DNA of 64,000 nt from contig CP070719.1 of assembly GCA_020350725.1 (NCBI GenBank), positions 308,999-372,998 on the forward strand. Reading direction: 5' to 3'. Numbering within the stretch: the first letter of the stretch is position 1; the number at the start of each line of letters is the position of its first letter. The translations under genes and the position numbers were made by a program. Below the pieces are notes generated by a model. The model made no database searches. It saw only the letters and a program-made list of their open reading frames with translations, and had not been told where the DNA came from. Source of the DNA: a bacterium. GTDB lineage: Bacteria > BMS3Abin14. Of this stretch, positions 8,056 to 15,197 are shown one piece after another.

Positions 8056-8114
8056 GGGCCGTGGCCTGCGCGATGGGGGAAAGTAAGCCCCGAGGAAGCC
8101 GCAGGTCACGGCCC
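8056..8114. repeat. REP-like long hairpin
   Basis: Arms GGGCCGTGGCCTGCG (8056-8070) and CGCAGGTCACGGCCC (8100-8114) pair over 15 bp with one mismatch. The loop contains a further GGGG/CCCC pair. The flank at 8130-8150 matches a flank near 975. A palindromic repetitive element is likely; a structured RNA is possible. Confidence 0.5.
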
Positions 8115-8168
8115 GGATCCATTGGACCAGTCTTGCGCCCGTGTTTTCCATCCAGTGATGGAGTGAAT

Positions 8169-8240
8169 GGTGCTCTGACCCCGTATACCGTGATGGTGCT
8201 CTGACCCCGTATACCCGCCGTATACCTGACCCCGTATACG
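8169..8240. repeat. Cluster of GCTCTGACCCC / GTATAC units
   Basis: Two full GGTGCTCTGACCCCGTATAC units (8169 and 8195) and a truncated CCTGACCCCGTATAC (8225), with four GTATAC palindromes in 60 bases. Confidence 0.65.
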
Positions 8241-8343
8241 TCGCCACTCAGGGGAGGCTGTGAACTGGGACCTGGGTAATCGTTCCAGGCTCCCAGTTCC
8301 AGGTCCCAAATTGCAGGTTGCAGGTTTCCGGCTGATCTCAGGA

Positions 8344-8556
8344 TTATACCGACAGGTCCTTTAACCCGTAGACTCTCGTGTGAGCTGCCCAGGCGGGGCA
8401 CCAGGTCCGGTGCCAGGCCATCAGCCTCCCGAAGGGAGAATTCGGTGTGCGGTTGGCGATGGGGCAGATCCGGCAGCTGTGGCAGACGCCCGCCAGGACC
8501 TTGGTGGTTATTCCAAACCGCCCCGCAGCCTTAGTGCTGTATTCCCTCGTCATCAT
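8344..8556 (-). CDS. Small Cys/Trp-rich protein, unknown
   Basis: This 70-residue basic protein has a central CHSCRIC-P motif (C-x2-C-x2-C near residues 29-35) and a Trp/Cys-rich tail (WHRTWCPAWAAHT). ATG 8556 follows AGGGGAGG with ideal spacing. The start overlaps the stop of the upstream membrane-protein gene (ATGATGA arrangement), so the two are translationally coupled and should work together. Three close cysteines plus a fourth (WCPAW) would suit a Zn or Fe-S site. I do not recognise a named family, and no signal peptide or membrane segment is visible. Confidence 0.7.
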   Translation of the reverse strand: MMTREYSTKAAGRFGITTKVLAGVCHSCRICPIANRTPNSPFGRLMAWHRTWCPAWAAHTRVYGLKDLSV

Positions 8557-8975
8557 GATAAACCTCCCCTGTCCGTTCTCATCGCTTTTAGGAAGATCGA
8601 GATGCCCGCCACCGCCAGCAGCAGAGGCAGGATCAGGTTCCAGCCCCCGAGGCCGATCCCCAGGAGGATGGAGCCGAAAAACAGTCCGAAACCGATGCCC
8701 TTTCGATATTCGGGCATGAGTATCCGGAACGTTGTCTCCACCAGAACGATCGCACCCGCTCCGGCGAGGAAAACTCCCCAGCCATCCTTCCACCAGGCAA
8801 AGTTCGATGCGTAGCCCGTGCTCTGGGCGAGGAGCACAAAAGCAGCCCAGAGAAAGATCGCCCCCCATCCCAGTGTGTCGAGTCTGTCATGGCGCATCCA
8901 TTCCCCGCACCATCCGCAGCAGTCCCTCCAGAATTGATCTTCCTTGTCCCTCTCTTCCATTGCGTGTTCAACCAT
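8553..8975 (-). CDS. Small integral membrane protein, unknown
   Basis: The 140-residue protein has a charged N-terminus with a Cys-Trp patch (FWRDCCGWCGEWM, near residue 15-28). It is followed by about four hydrophobic segments (TLGWGAIFLWAAFVLLAQ, WGVFLAGAGAIVLVETTF, GIGFGLFFGSILLGIGLG and LILPLLLAVAGISIFL). Such an arrangement is seen in small DUF-type inner-membrane proteins. ATG 8975 is preferred because AAGGAGAGG lies just upstream; an upstream in-frame TTG at 8996 lacks a site. It is the first gene of a two-gene unit with the 70-residue Cys-rich protein. The cysteine-containing N-termini in both suggest a shared metal or redox role, which is inference. Confidence 0.7.
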   Translation of the reverse strand: MVEHAMEERDKEDQFWRDCCGWCGEWMRHDRLDTLGWGAIFLWAAFVLLAQSTGYASNFAWWKDGWGVFLAGAGAIVLVETTFRILMPEYRKGIGFGLFFGSILLGIGLGGWNLILPLLLAVAGISIFLKAMRTDRGGLS

Positions 8976-9067
8976 GATCCTCTCCTTTTCCAACAAGATC
9001 TATCTAAAGTGGCCTTCTTGTCCCGTTTAACCCTATAGACGGAAGAACGGTCGAAAAGGATACAGGC

Positions 9068-9196
9068 ATGTTGCTGTTGCCAAACGCTGATCGACCCATT
9101 AAACTCTACGGAAAAGATGTGGGAGAAAAACAATTAAGGGAAACTTCGGGCCACCTTTGGCAGGGTGGCCTTTTTCAGGGGGAAGATCAGTGGTGA
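9068..9196 (+). CDS. Possible 42-codon leader ORF before the ECF sigma gene
   Basis: ATG 9068 follows AAAAGGA by a plausible distance. The frame runs through a terminator-like hairpin and stops at TGA 9194-9196, overlapping the sigma-factor start region. The predicted peptide contains KLYGKDVGEKQLRETSG and LWQGG; I recognise no family. It could be a leader peptide, a small coupled protein or chance. Confidence 0.35.
   Translation: MLLLPNADRPIKLYGKDVGEKQLRETSGHLWQGGLFQGEDQW
9149..9175 (+). terminator. Terminator-like hairpin just before the sigma gene
   Basis: GGCCACC / GGTGGCC stem, loop TTTGGCAG, then five T. It lies within the 42-codon frame and about 15 bases before the sigma-factor start, a position that suits attenuation of the downstream gene. 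Confidence 0.6.
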
Positions 9197-9780
9197 ATGG
9201 TATGCGGAGCTTTGAGGAGATCTACGAGGGTTTCGGACCCCAGATAATCAGGTATCTGGCACGGCTGGTGAGCGAGAGCGAAGCCGAGGATCTGGCTCAG
9301 GAGACCTTCCTGAGAGTCCACAGGGGGCTGGAAGAGTTCCGGGGGGATTCCCGGATATCCACGTGGATCTACAGGATCGCCACGAATGTAGCGAGGGACA
9401 GGCTGAGGAAAGCCTCCTCGATGAGCGGAGGGGCGGTCACCAGCCTGGAAGAGGGGATGGACGTCGAGGACGGCAACGTGTGGACCGACGAGAAAGCCAG
9501 GAACACAGAGGGGATGACCATCAGAAAGGAGATGAACGACTGTATCCGCCGGTTCATCGACGACCTGCCGGAGGATTATCGGACCGTCCTGATCCTTCAG
9601 GATCTCGAGGGGTTCAAGAACCAGGAGATCGCGGACATCCTCGGGATAAGCCTGGACAATGTGAAAATCCGCCTCCACCGTGCCCGCACCCGGCTGCGAG
9701 AGGAGCTTCAGACCGGCTGCAGTTTTCACCGGGACGAGGAGGACGAACTGGGCTGCGATCTCAAGCAGCCGCAGGACTGA
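9190..9780 (+). CDS. ECF-type RNA polymerase sigma factor
   Basis: The 196-residue protein has sigma region 2 (EAEDLAQETFLRVHRGLEEFRGDSRISTWIYRIATNVARD) and region 4 (LPEDYRTVLILQDLEGFKNQEIADILGISLDNVKIRLHRARTRLREEL), with no region 3, as in group 4 sigma factors. The tail beyond region 4 carries GCSFHRDEEDELGCD, two cysteines and a histidine. I recall similar Cys-containing tails in one ECF subgroup and suggest metal or redox sensing. GTG 9190 follows AGGGGGAAG; GTG 9193 and ATG 9202 are alternatives. No anti-sigma gene lies beside it, so control may rest on the tail or on the upstream hairpin. Confidence 0.9.
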   Translation: MVNGMRSFEEIYEGFGPQIIRYLARLVSESEAEDLAQETFLRVHRGLEEFRGDSRISTWIYRIATNVARDRLRKASSMSGGAVTSLEEGMDVEDGNVWTDEKARNTEGMTIRKEMNDCIRRFIDDLPEDYRTVLILQDLEGFKNQEIADILGISLDNVKIRLHRARTRLREELQTGCSFHRDEEDELGCDLKQPQD

Positions 9781-10114
9781 TCTCTGACAGCAACCCGGCC
9801 TGCGGCCTGAGCGGCCGTCACTCCGGTTTCCGGTTTCTGCTCTGACCCCTTTTCTCTGCTCTGACCCCTTTTCTCTTTTTTCTTTTCCGAGATCATCGTT
9901 CCAGGGTCCAGGTTCCATGTTCCAGGTTTCCCCGTCCGGAGGACCGCGGTGGCGCGATAGGGATGGTGCTCAGGGATGGTGCTCTGACCCCGTTGTCCGT
10001 TGTCAGGCTCCGGGCCATTCCAACTCAAACTGCCGTTGCCTCCTGGCATCGGCAGCCTGGAAGAGGGTGGATGGCGAAGGTGGATGTTCTCTGTGGCAAA
10101 TCTCATTGCCCGCA
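9781..10114. other. Gene-free repeat-rich gap
   Basis: No gene is supported between the sigma factor and the convergent aldo/keto reductase. It contains three GCTCTGACCCC repeats and TTCCAGG-type words (9898-9930). Confidence 0.6.
9838..9991. repeat. GCTCTGACCCC repeats, three copies
   Basis: TGCTCTGACCCC at 9838-9849 and 9857-9868, each followed by a TTTTCTC run, and GGTGCTCTGACCCC at 9978-9991 preceded by a partial duplicate (GATGGTGCTC at 9963). Confidence 0.65.
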
Positions 10115-11218
10115 TCAGGCCAGCAATGCGGCGGAGGTAGAAGCCGCCGTTTTTATGTCAATCCCCTGGCTGCACTCGACCGTACACCCCTCGCATTCTG
10201 CACACACCTTTAGCCCGGAAGCGAAGACCGCCCTCTCCGACGCCAAGCGGAGGTCCTTGTAGCCGTCAAGATACATGGCGATGCGGACCGCATCCAGACC
10301 TCCCACGCCGTAACGGCATTGGTCGATGCACCCTGAGCAGAAGGCACAAGCCTTTCCCATGAGGTCCGCCCGGAAGGCGTCCAGGAGAAAGAGATCGGAA
10401 AGCCCTCCCTTCCTCAGGACGGCAGCGAGGTTCTCGTCCACCATCCTCCGGCTGAGCATGCCGGGAACGGCCGTGTGAATACCGGGCCTTTCCAAAACGA
10501 AGCGGAGGGCCGACTGATGTGAATTCAGCTCAGGGTAGGTTCCACTGGGGAAGCCCCCGCTCTGGGTCTTCATGGCGATGATGCCGACTCCCCCGCGGGC
10601 TGTTTTCTCGATAATCTCGAAAAGAGCCGGGGGAGAGCGGAAGTTTACAGCCACCAGGACCGTGTCGTAGAAGCCGTCCGCCATGACGGCCTCGAGCACT
10701 TCCCGCTGGTTGGAGTGGGTGGTCACCCCGGCGAATCGGATCTTCCCCTCGGCCTTCATCGCCTCCAGGATCCTCTGGACGCCCTTGTCCTCAATCTGGC
10801 GTCGCGATGACATTCCGTGGAGCTGCATCAGGTCCACCGAGGTGACCCCCAGAGAGGACAGGCTCCTGTCCACCGATGACCTCATCCTGGCTTCGCTGCC
10901 CATGTGGACCTTGGTGGCGATGAACACCCTGTCCCTTATACCGGCGACCGCGCGCCCCACGATCTTCTCGTTCCTTCCCCCCATGTAGCAATCCGCCGTA
11001 TCGATGTAGGTGATCCCCTGGTCCAAACCATGTCGGATAGTTGACGGGTCGCTGCACTGCATGGCGCCGTAGCCGAGCACGGAAACCCGGACTCCGGTAC
11101 GTCCGAGGATCCTGGCGGGCATACTGTTGTCTGCAGCGGCGAGGGCCTGGCCGGGGAACACCAGGGTTCCCACCAAGCCGGCCGTTTTTTTCAGGAATTC
11201 TCGCCGCCCGATACTCAT
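10115..11218 (-). CDS. Tat-exported aldo/keto reductase with C-terminal Fe-S domain
   Basis: The 367-residue protein opens with a twin-arginine signal (GRREFLKKTAGLVGTLVFP, cut after ALAA). An aldo/keto reductase barrel follows: GRTGVRVSVLGYGAMQ; ITYIDTADCYMGGRNEKIVG with the catalytic Asp and Tyr; FIATKVHMGS with Lys; VDLMQLHGM with His. The last 80 residues carry two cysteine sets of the form C-x2-C-x2-C-x3-C (CAFCSGCIDQC and CAECEGCTVEC), suited to two [4Fe-4S] clusters. It would thus be a folded, cofactor-loaded periplasmic oxidoreductase. ATG 11218 follows GGAGG by seven bases and overlaps the stop of the upstream gene by four, so the pair is coupled. The substrate is unknown. Confidence 0.88.
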   Translation of the reverse strand: MSIGRREFLKKTAGLVGTLVFPGQALAAADNSMPARILGRTGVRVSVLGYGAMQCSDPSTIRHGLDQGITYIDTADCYMGGRNEKIVGRAVAGIRDRVFIATKVHMGSEARMRSSVDRSLSSLGVTSVDLMQLHGMSSRRQIEDKGVQRILEAMKAEGKIRFAGVTTHSNQREVLEAVMADGFYDTVLVAVNFRSPPALFEIIEKTARGGVGIIAMKTQSGGFPSGTYPELNSHQSALRFVLERPGIHTAVPGMLSRRMVDENLAAVLRKGGLSDLFLLDAFRADLMGKACAFCSGCIDQCRYGVGGLDAVRIAMYLDGYKDLRLASERAVFASGLKVCAECEGCTVECSQGIDIKTAASTSAALLA

Positions 11219-12015
11219 CGGTGGGCCTCCGTTACTGTGCCAAGGACTTCCCGGAGATATTGCGATATCCCAGGGGTCCGATCCCGCGACCAGGCCACGG
11301 CCCTCCCGATCGTGACAAGTCCCCTGACGCCCTTTTCCGTGAGGGCTGCGGCGAGGCCCCCCGCTTCGGCTGGTGTCTCCAGGAGTCTCATGAAACAGGC
11401 CTGGCCTCCAGGGGCTGTCCAGAGGTATCCGGGGCCGGCCCCGAGATCGTAATCCACATCCTCCGGGTGATAACCCACATCGCACGGGGCTCTGGCGGCA
11501 TGCTGTAGAACACCCACGACATCGGGAAGCGGCTGGGAAACGGGGAAAGTCCCGGAAAGGCCCGTGAGAAACTCACGGGTTACGGATGCACCGTCATCAG
11601 AGTCCACGTCGATCCGGATGAAAAAGGGGCCGTTGCGTGCGTAGGAGGTATATGTTCCCGGGAACACATGAGTCCCAGAGATTTCCTCGGGACTGCCCTC
11701 ACAGCCGGAATACAGGGCCAGCAGTCCGAAAGCGTTCAGGGGGGTGCCCAAATCGACAATGTCCACGCTCAGGGTGGTCCCGCCGGGACCCTCGTAAAGG
11801 GCGTTGGACAGGGAAACGGCTCCGTAACGCCTGAGGAGCTCCGCCTCTCCGTTGATGTGCTCGTACATGGTCTCCGGAGCCCATTCCCGGACATCCCCAG
11901 TCCTGTGCATCCGGATGGCCTCACCGAAAGTCTCCGGAGGGATGACGGAGGCGGCCCGGGCCGGATGGAGGGTGAAGGCGATAAACAACGGGATGAGAAG
12001 GGGGAGAGCGGACAT
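11215..12015 (-). CDS. Secreted DUF6599-like protein
   Basis: The 266-residue protein has a signal peptide (ALPLLIPLFIAFTLHPARAAS). Its domain contains the phrase YEHINGEAELLRRYGAVSLSNALYEG, which I associate with the DUF6599 family. It continues with VDIVDLGTPLNAFGLLALY and RNGPFFIRIDVDSDD. The family is of unknown function and, from memory, is often found beside ferredoxin-like aldo/keto reductases. Here its stop overlaps the start of exactly such a gene by four bases (ATGA). The two exported proteins probably work together in the periplasm. ATG 12015 is chosen because it directly precedes the signal peptide; there is no strong ribosome site. Confidence 0.72.
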   Translation of the reverse strand: MSALPLLIPLFIAFTLHPARAASVIPPETFGEAIRMHRTGDVREWAPETMYEHINGEAELLRRYGAVSLSNALYEGPGGTTLSVDIVDLGTPLNAFGLLALYSGCEGSPEEISGTHVFPGTYTSYARNGPFFIRIDVDSDDGASVTREFLTGLSGTFPVSQPLPDVVGVLQHAARAPCDVGYHPEDVDYDLGAGPGYLWTAPGGQACFMRLLETPAEAGGLAAALTEKGVRGLVTIGRAVAWSRDRTPGISQYLREVLGTVTEAHR

Positions 12016-12400
12016 GGTTAATGTGAAATGATAACCGTTTGGGCCTGGATGGTCTAGATATTTTTCGGGTCGGGTCGGGATCAATGGATCGCACTTTCGC
12101 ATGTGCCCTGGACCACCTACCGGGGAAATATTGGAATCCATGAGTTCCGGATTCCAGGTTCCGGGTTCAACGTTCACGGTGCCGAGTCGCTCCCTCTCCC
12201 ATGATCCCCTCCCTCCTGAGAGTCACAGAGGAGATCATGCATTTCTGGCCTCCGGGTTTTGGTCCCGCAAAAACCCTTATCCCCGTCAGTCCTCTCTGGC
12301 CCTCTGTGCTGTGGCATCGGGACTCTTAAGATGAATGTAAAAAGGAGGCCGAAAGGCCTCCTGAATTGGGAATCTGGGATTTGGACGCTGGAATCCGTCC
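12016..12400. other. Gene-free gap
   Basis: No gene is supported. It holds TTCCAGG-type words at 12132-12165 and a terminator for the next minus-strand gene at 12338-12362. Confidence 0.5.
12338..12362 (-). terminator. Terminator of the small zinc protein gene
   Basis: On the minus strand AGGAGGCC / GGCCTCCT with loop TTTC, then five T. It lies directly downstream of the gene at 12401-12631. Confidence 0.85.
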
Positions 12401-12631
12401 TCACCACCCTTCCGGTGCCTTGGGCGGATCCGGCCACCTTTCGGAATCGTACATGTTGTCCTCCCTTTCCCAGCACTCCTTGGAGCAGAAGTGGACCGGT
12501 TCGAAAACACAGCACCAACCGGAGAAGCTGGTGTCGTATGGGTCCCCCTCGATCTTATGACCGCACTGTTCACACCACAGGTCTACGGTTCCGGTGTTGT
12601 TCAGGGTTGATTCCTTGAAGTTGGTGGACAT
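12401..12631 (-). CDS. Small zinc-ribbon-like protein
   Basis: The 76-residue acidic protein has WCEQCG near residue 19, then GWCCVFEP and HFCSKECW near residues 38-53. The C-x2-C...C-x3-C arrangement suits a treble-clef or zinc-ribbon site. A Trp/Pro-rich tail (RWPDPPKAPEGW) follows. ATG 12631 has a GGAGGG site six bases upstream, and a strong terminator follows, so it is a well-defined single-gene unit. No named family is evident; small treble-clef proteins of this kind often bind nucleic acid or a protein partner. Confidence 0.75.
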   Translation of the reverse strand: MSTNFKESTLNNTGTVDLWCEQCGHKIEGDPYDTSFSGWCCVFEPVHFCSKECWEREDNMYDSERWPDPPKAPEGW

Positions 12632-12797
12632 GAAAACCCTCCGATCAGAGAATTAGAATATGGTTGCCCATAAAATTGAGTAGTTTTGTTTATAATACAA
12701 AGGGCCCGGAAAAAGCAAGCAAAAATATCAGAGTTTGCTAATATTCCGATGCCATTTTCGGGGAGGATTCGGCACGAGGCCCTTAAAATAGAGGAGT

Positions 12798-12825
12798 TGA
12801 CAGGTGCCGCAATCGGGATAGAATG
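12798..12825 (+). promoter_or_regulatory. Strong sigma-70-type promoter
   Basis: TTGACA (12798-12803), 16 bases, TAGAAT (12820-12825). It leads into the membrane-protein gene at 12903. Confidence 0.6.
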
Positions 12826-12902
12826 AGATCCTCTCCTATTATAAAAGGGGGCTCAGCCGGATCATCCTTCTGCCCCCCCATGGCAATACTGTTGGCGGCC
12901 GT

Positions 12903-13856
12903 GTGCGCCGGGTGGTGGGGCTTATGGGCGATATATGGGCTGTTCTCCTGATCGCAGGTTTACTGGTCAACCCCCTTGTTTTTTTCGGTTCCATCTTCCT
13001 TGTCGTGTTCCTGAACAGGCGGATCAGGCTCTTTGAACCCGGATACAGGGGAGGGTGGATGGTTGTGCTCCACCTTGTCCTCATCGCCGCTATCGGGCTC
13101 TTCGTCGAGACGGTCGCAAACTCTTTTGCCGGAAGGTCAGTCCGGAACTGGTTCCTGCTTCCCATAAGGGCGGCCCCACTTTTGGTGGTGCCGGGCCTTC
13201 TGTATGTGAAGCTGAGAAGGCGGCGGGCGGCTGTGCCGGCACCGAAAAGGGCATCTGAGGCTGCGGGAGCCGACGTCGTCTGGGAAGCCACTCCAGCCCC
13301 TCCCGCGGCCGCGGCACTCCCGGAGGGGAGATACAGGACGGTGGCGGTCCGGACCGCATGGGCCATCGCCCTGTCCGGTATGGCCATGCCTTGGCTGGTG
13401 GGGCTTGGGGTCAAGGTGTATCTGATGCACATGGGCCATCCCACCTGGCCCATCTCATCCTTCCTGGAGCCGGTCATGATACCGGTCCTCCTGGGTTCCA
13501 CGGCGTCTCTCTGGTCCTCGCCGTTCCTGGTCCTGGCCCTTCTGGCCCGCTACAGGATCCTTGCCGGGGACGTTACCAGGATGGCATTCAGGGACCGCCT
13601 GTGGATCGTCGGATTGACCCATCTGGGCGGCATGGGATCGGCCGTCCTCCTGTTCACCGGCGTGTTCTGGGAGTTCGACATCCTTTACCTGTTCGCACCC
13701 ATGGGCCTGTTCCTCCTGCCTCCCATGCTGCTGGCTTACGGTGCCGGCCTCCTCGCCGTCAAGTTCCGGAGGAGGACCCCTGATCGGTCGAGGGACACCT
13801 CTTTCGACAGACGGACTGCCGCAGCTGAACAACCGGGGTTCAGAGATGAGGAATGA
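12903..13856 (+). CDS. Multi-pass membrane protein, unknown
   Basis: The 317-residue protein has about seven hydrophobic segments. Three lie in the first 105 residues and four after residue 145. They are split by a charged Ala/Pro-rich loop (about residues 105-140) with an RRRRAAVPAPKRA stretch. It ends in a hydrophilic cytoplasmic tail. No transporter or enzyme motif is visible. GTG 12903 is the longest start and lacks an obvious ribosome site; ATG 12924 is possible. A strong promoter lies 78 bases upstream. It converges on the decarboxylase operon and appears monocistronic. Low-complexity Ala/Arg use makes homology hard to judge by eye. Confidence 0.65.
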   Translation: MRRVVGLMGDIWAVLLIAGLLVNPLVFFGSIFLVVFLNRRIRLFEPGYRGGWMVVLHLVLIAAIGLFVETVANSFAGRSVRNWFLLPIRAAPLLVVPGLLYVKLRRRRAAVPAPKRASEAAGADVVWEATPAPPAAAALPEGRYRTVAVRTAWAIALSGMAMPWLVGLGVKVYLMHMGHPTWPISSFLEPVMIPVLLGSTASLWSSPFLVLALLARYRILAGDVTRMAFRDRLWIVGLTHLGGMGSAVLLFTGVFWEFDILYLFAPMGLFLLPPMLLAYGAGLLAVKFRRRTPDRSRDTSFDRRTAAAEQPGFRDEE

Positions 13857-13907
13857 GGATATCCGGGACCGGGGGCGAAGGGTCTGCGGCTAAAATAAGG
13901 CAGATCT

Positions 13908-15197
13908 CTATTGAGCCGGTAGTTGGATGAATGCGGCCGACGGCTTGATGAACTGCTGACGAAGGCTCAGGGTGTAGGCGCCCTGTCCGGGCAGCAGGAG
14001 GACGTCTCCCGGCTCGATGCCGTCACCGAAATAGGACCATCCCCAGACGTCGTGTGGGGTGCACAGGGAGCCGGCGATCAGGCATGGGTGCTCGTCGAGG
14101 GAGGGCCGGCTGAGGTTGATCACCGGCACGTAATCTGTCTCGTATCGTTCCCACCCCACGATATTGGTTCCAGCGTCGGTGACGACGAGGTCGTCGGCCT
14201 TCCTGTCGGCCACCCGGATCATGATGTGCATGGCGTCGTTGACGATCCAACGCCCTGGCTCGGCGTAGACTGCCGGCGATGAGAAGGGAAAGATCCGGTC
14301 GTGGAGGGTTCGGGAGATCTCACGGGCGAAGTCCTCGATGGACGCCGCCTCAAGACATCGGCTCCCCCTTACGCCTGAGCCGCCTCCCGGCGATCGGATC
14401 TCCTCGGTCAGGAGCCACTCGCCGTCCCGGGGCCAGTAGCCGCCACCGATGTCAAGAAATTCAAGGCGGTTGCCATGCACCGGATCCAGGTCCCTCCAGA
14501 CATCCCCCAGCCGGCGGATGAAGCCGGTCTGGGCTTCAGGGGTGAGGTTCCAGCTCGTGTGGAACTGAAGGCCCCTGAGAAGGACGCCGGGACAGCCTGC
14601 CGCCCGGTCAAGGAAGGTCTCGAGATCGGAGAGGGGGATGCCGAATTTGCGCCACAGGCCCTCCTCCTGGGTGGTGAGGCGGACGCCGGAGGTGATCTCG
14701 ACGGCGGCGCGTTGCGCCGCATTCGTGAGACGGTCCAGCTCCCCGAAACTGTCCATGAGAACCGTCACTCGCTCATGGTGGGCAGCGGCCAGATCCAGTT
14801 CCTCCTCTGTCTTACCGGGACCGGAGAAGAGGATCCGACGGCACCCTGTCTCCAGGGCCAGCTTGAGCTCCAGACCGCTTGAGACATCGAGGCCGAGGCC
14901 GGAACGAACCGCTTCGGCCGCCACCTGAGGGTGGTTGTTGCACTTGACGGCGAAGAACGCTTCGAAAGCCGGCAGACGCTGTCTGAAGGCGTCGAGGAAG
15001 GACCGTGCCCTGTCCCTCAGAACAGCAGGCTCGAAGAGGTAGAGGGGTACCGATTCCTGCCGGGCAATCCCCTCGAGTTCAGCCGCCCGGTCAAGGAATT
15101 TCCTTACCAGATCCCTTGCCTTCTTCCGGCAGTCCGCGTCCTCCCGCATGAGACGGGAAAGGTCTGCCGATTGACGCCTGTCGGGAGCGCCGGTCAC
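13908..15197 (-). CDS. PLP-dependent decarboxylase, DAPDC/ODC fold
   Basis: The 429-residue protein is a fold-III (alanine-racemase-like) PLP enzyme of the diaminopimelate/ornithine decarboxylase group. FEAFFAVKCNNHP near residue 80 holds the PLP lysine. LRGLQFHTSWN carries the His that stacks on PLP, and LDIGGGYWP is the phosphate-binding glycine loop. YAEPGRWIV and the C-terminal AGSLCTPHDVWG hold the catalytic cysteine. It probably decarboxylates an amino acid or an amino-acid conjugate. The GTG start overlaps the ATP-grasp stop (GTGA), so it is the last gene of a coupled five-gene set. The ATP-grasp/PLP-decarboxylase pairing recalls PvsA/PvsE of vibrioferrin synthesis, but no siderophore synthetase is present here. 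Confidence 0.88.
   Translation of the reverse strand: MTGAPDRRQSADLSRLMREDADCRKKARDLVRKFLDRAAELEGIARQESVPLYLFEPAVLRDRARSFLDAFRQRLPAFEAFFAVKCNNHPQVAAEAVRSGLGLDVSSGLELKLALETGCRRILFSGPGKTEEELDLAAAHHERVTVLMDSFGELDRLTNAAQRAAVEITSGVRLTTQEEGLWRKFGIPLSDLETFLDRAAGCPGVLLRGLQFHTSWNLTPEAQTGFIRRLGDVWRDLDPVHGNRLEFLDIGGGYWPRDGEWLLTEEIRSPGGGSGVRGSRCLEAASIEDFAREISRTLHDRIFPFSSPAVYAEPGRWIVNDAMHIMIRVADRKADDLVVTDAGTNIVGWERYETDYVPVINLSRPSLDEHPCLIAGSLCTPHDVWGWSYFGDGIEPGDVLLLPGQGAYTLSLRQQFIKPSAAFIQLPAQ

Larger units (their letters stand above)
7971..8343. other. Gene-free repeat-rich gap
   Basis: No gene is supported. It holds a long hairpin element (8056-8114), three GCTCTGACCCC-type units with GTATAC palindromes (8169-8240), and a degenerate TTCCAGG/GCAGGTT stretch (8255-8335). 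Confidence 0.6.
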
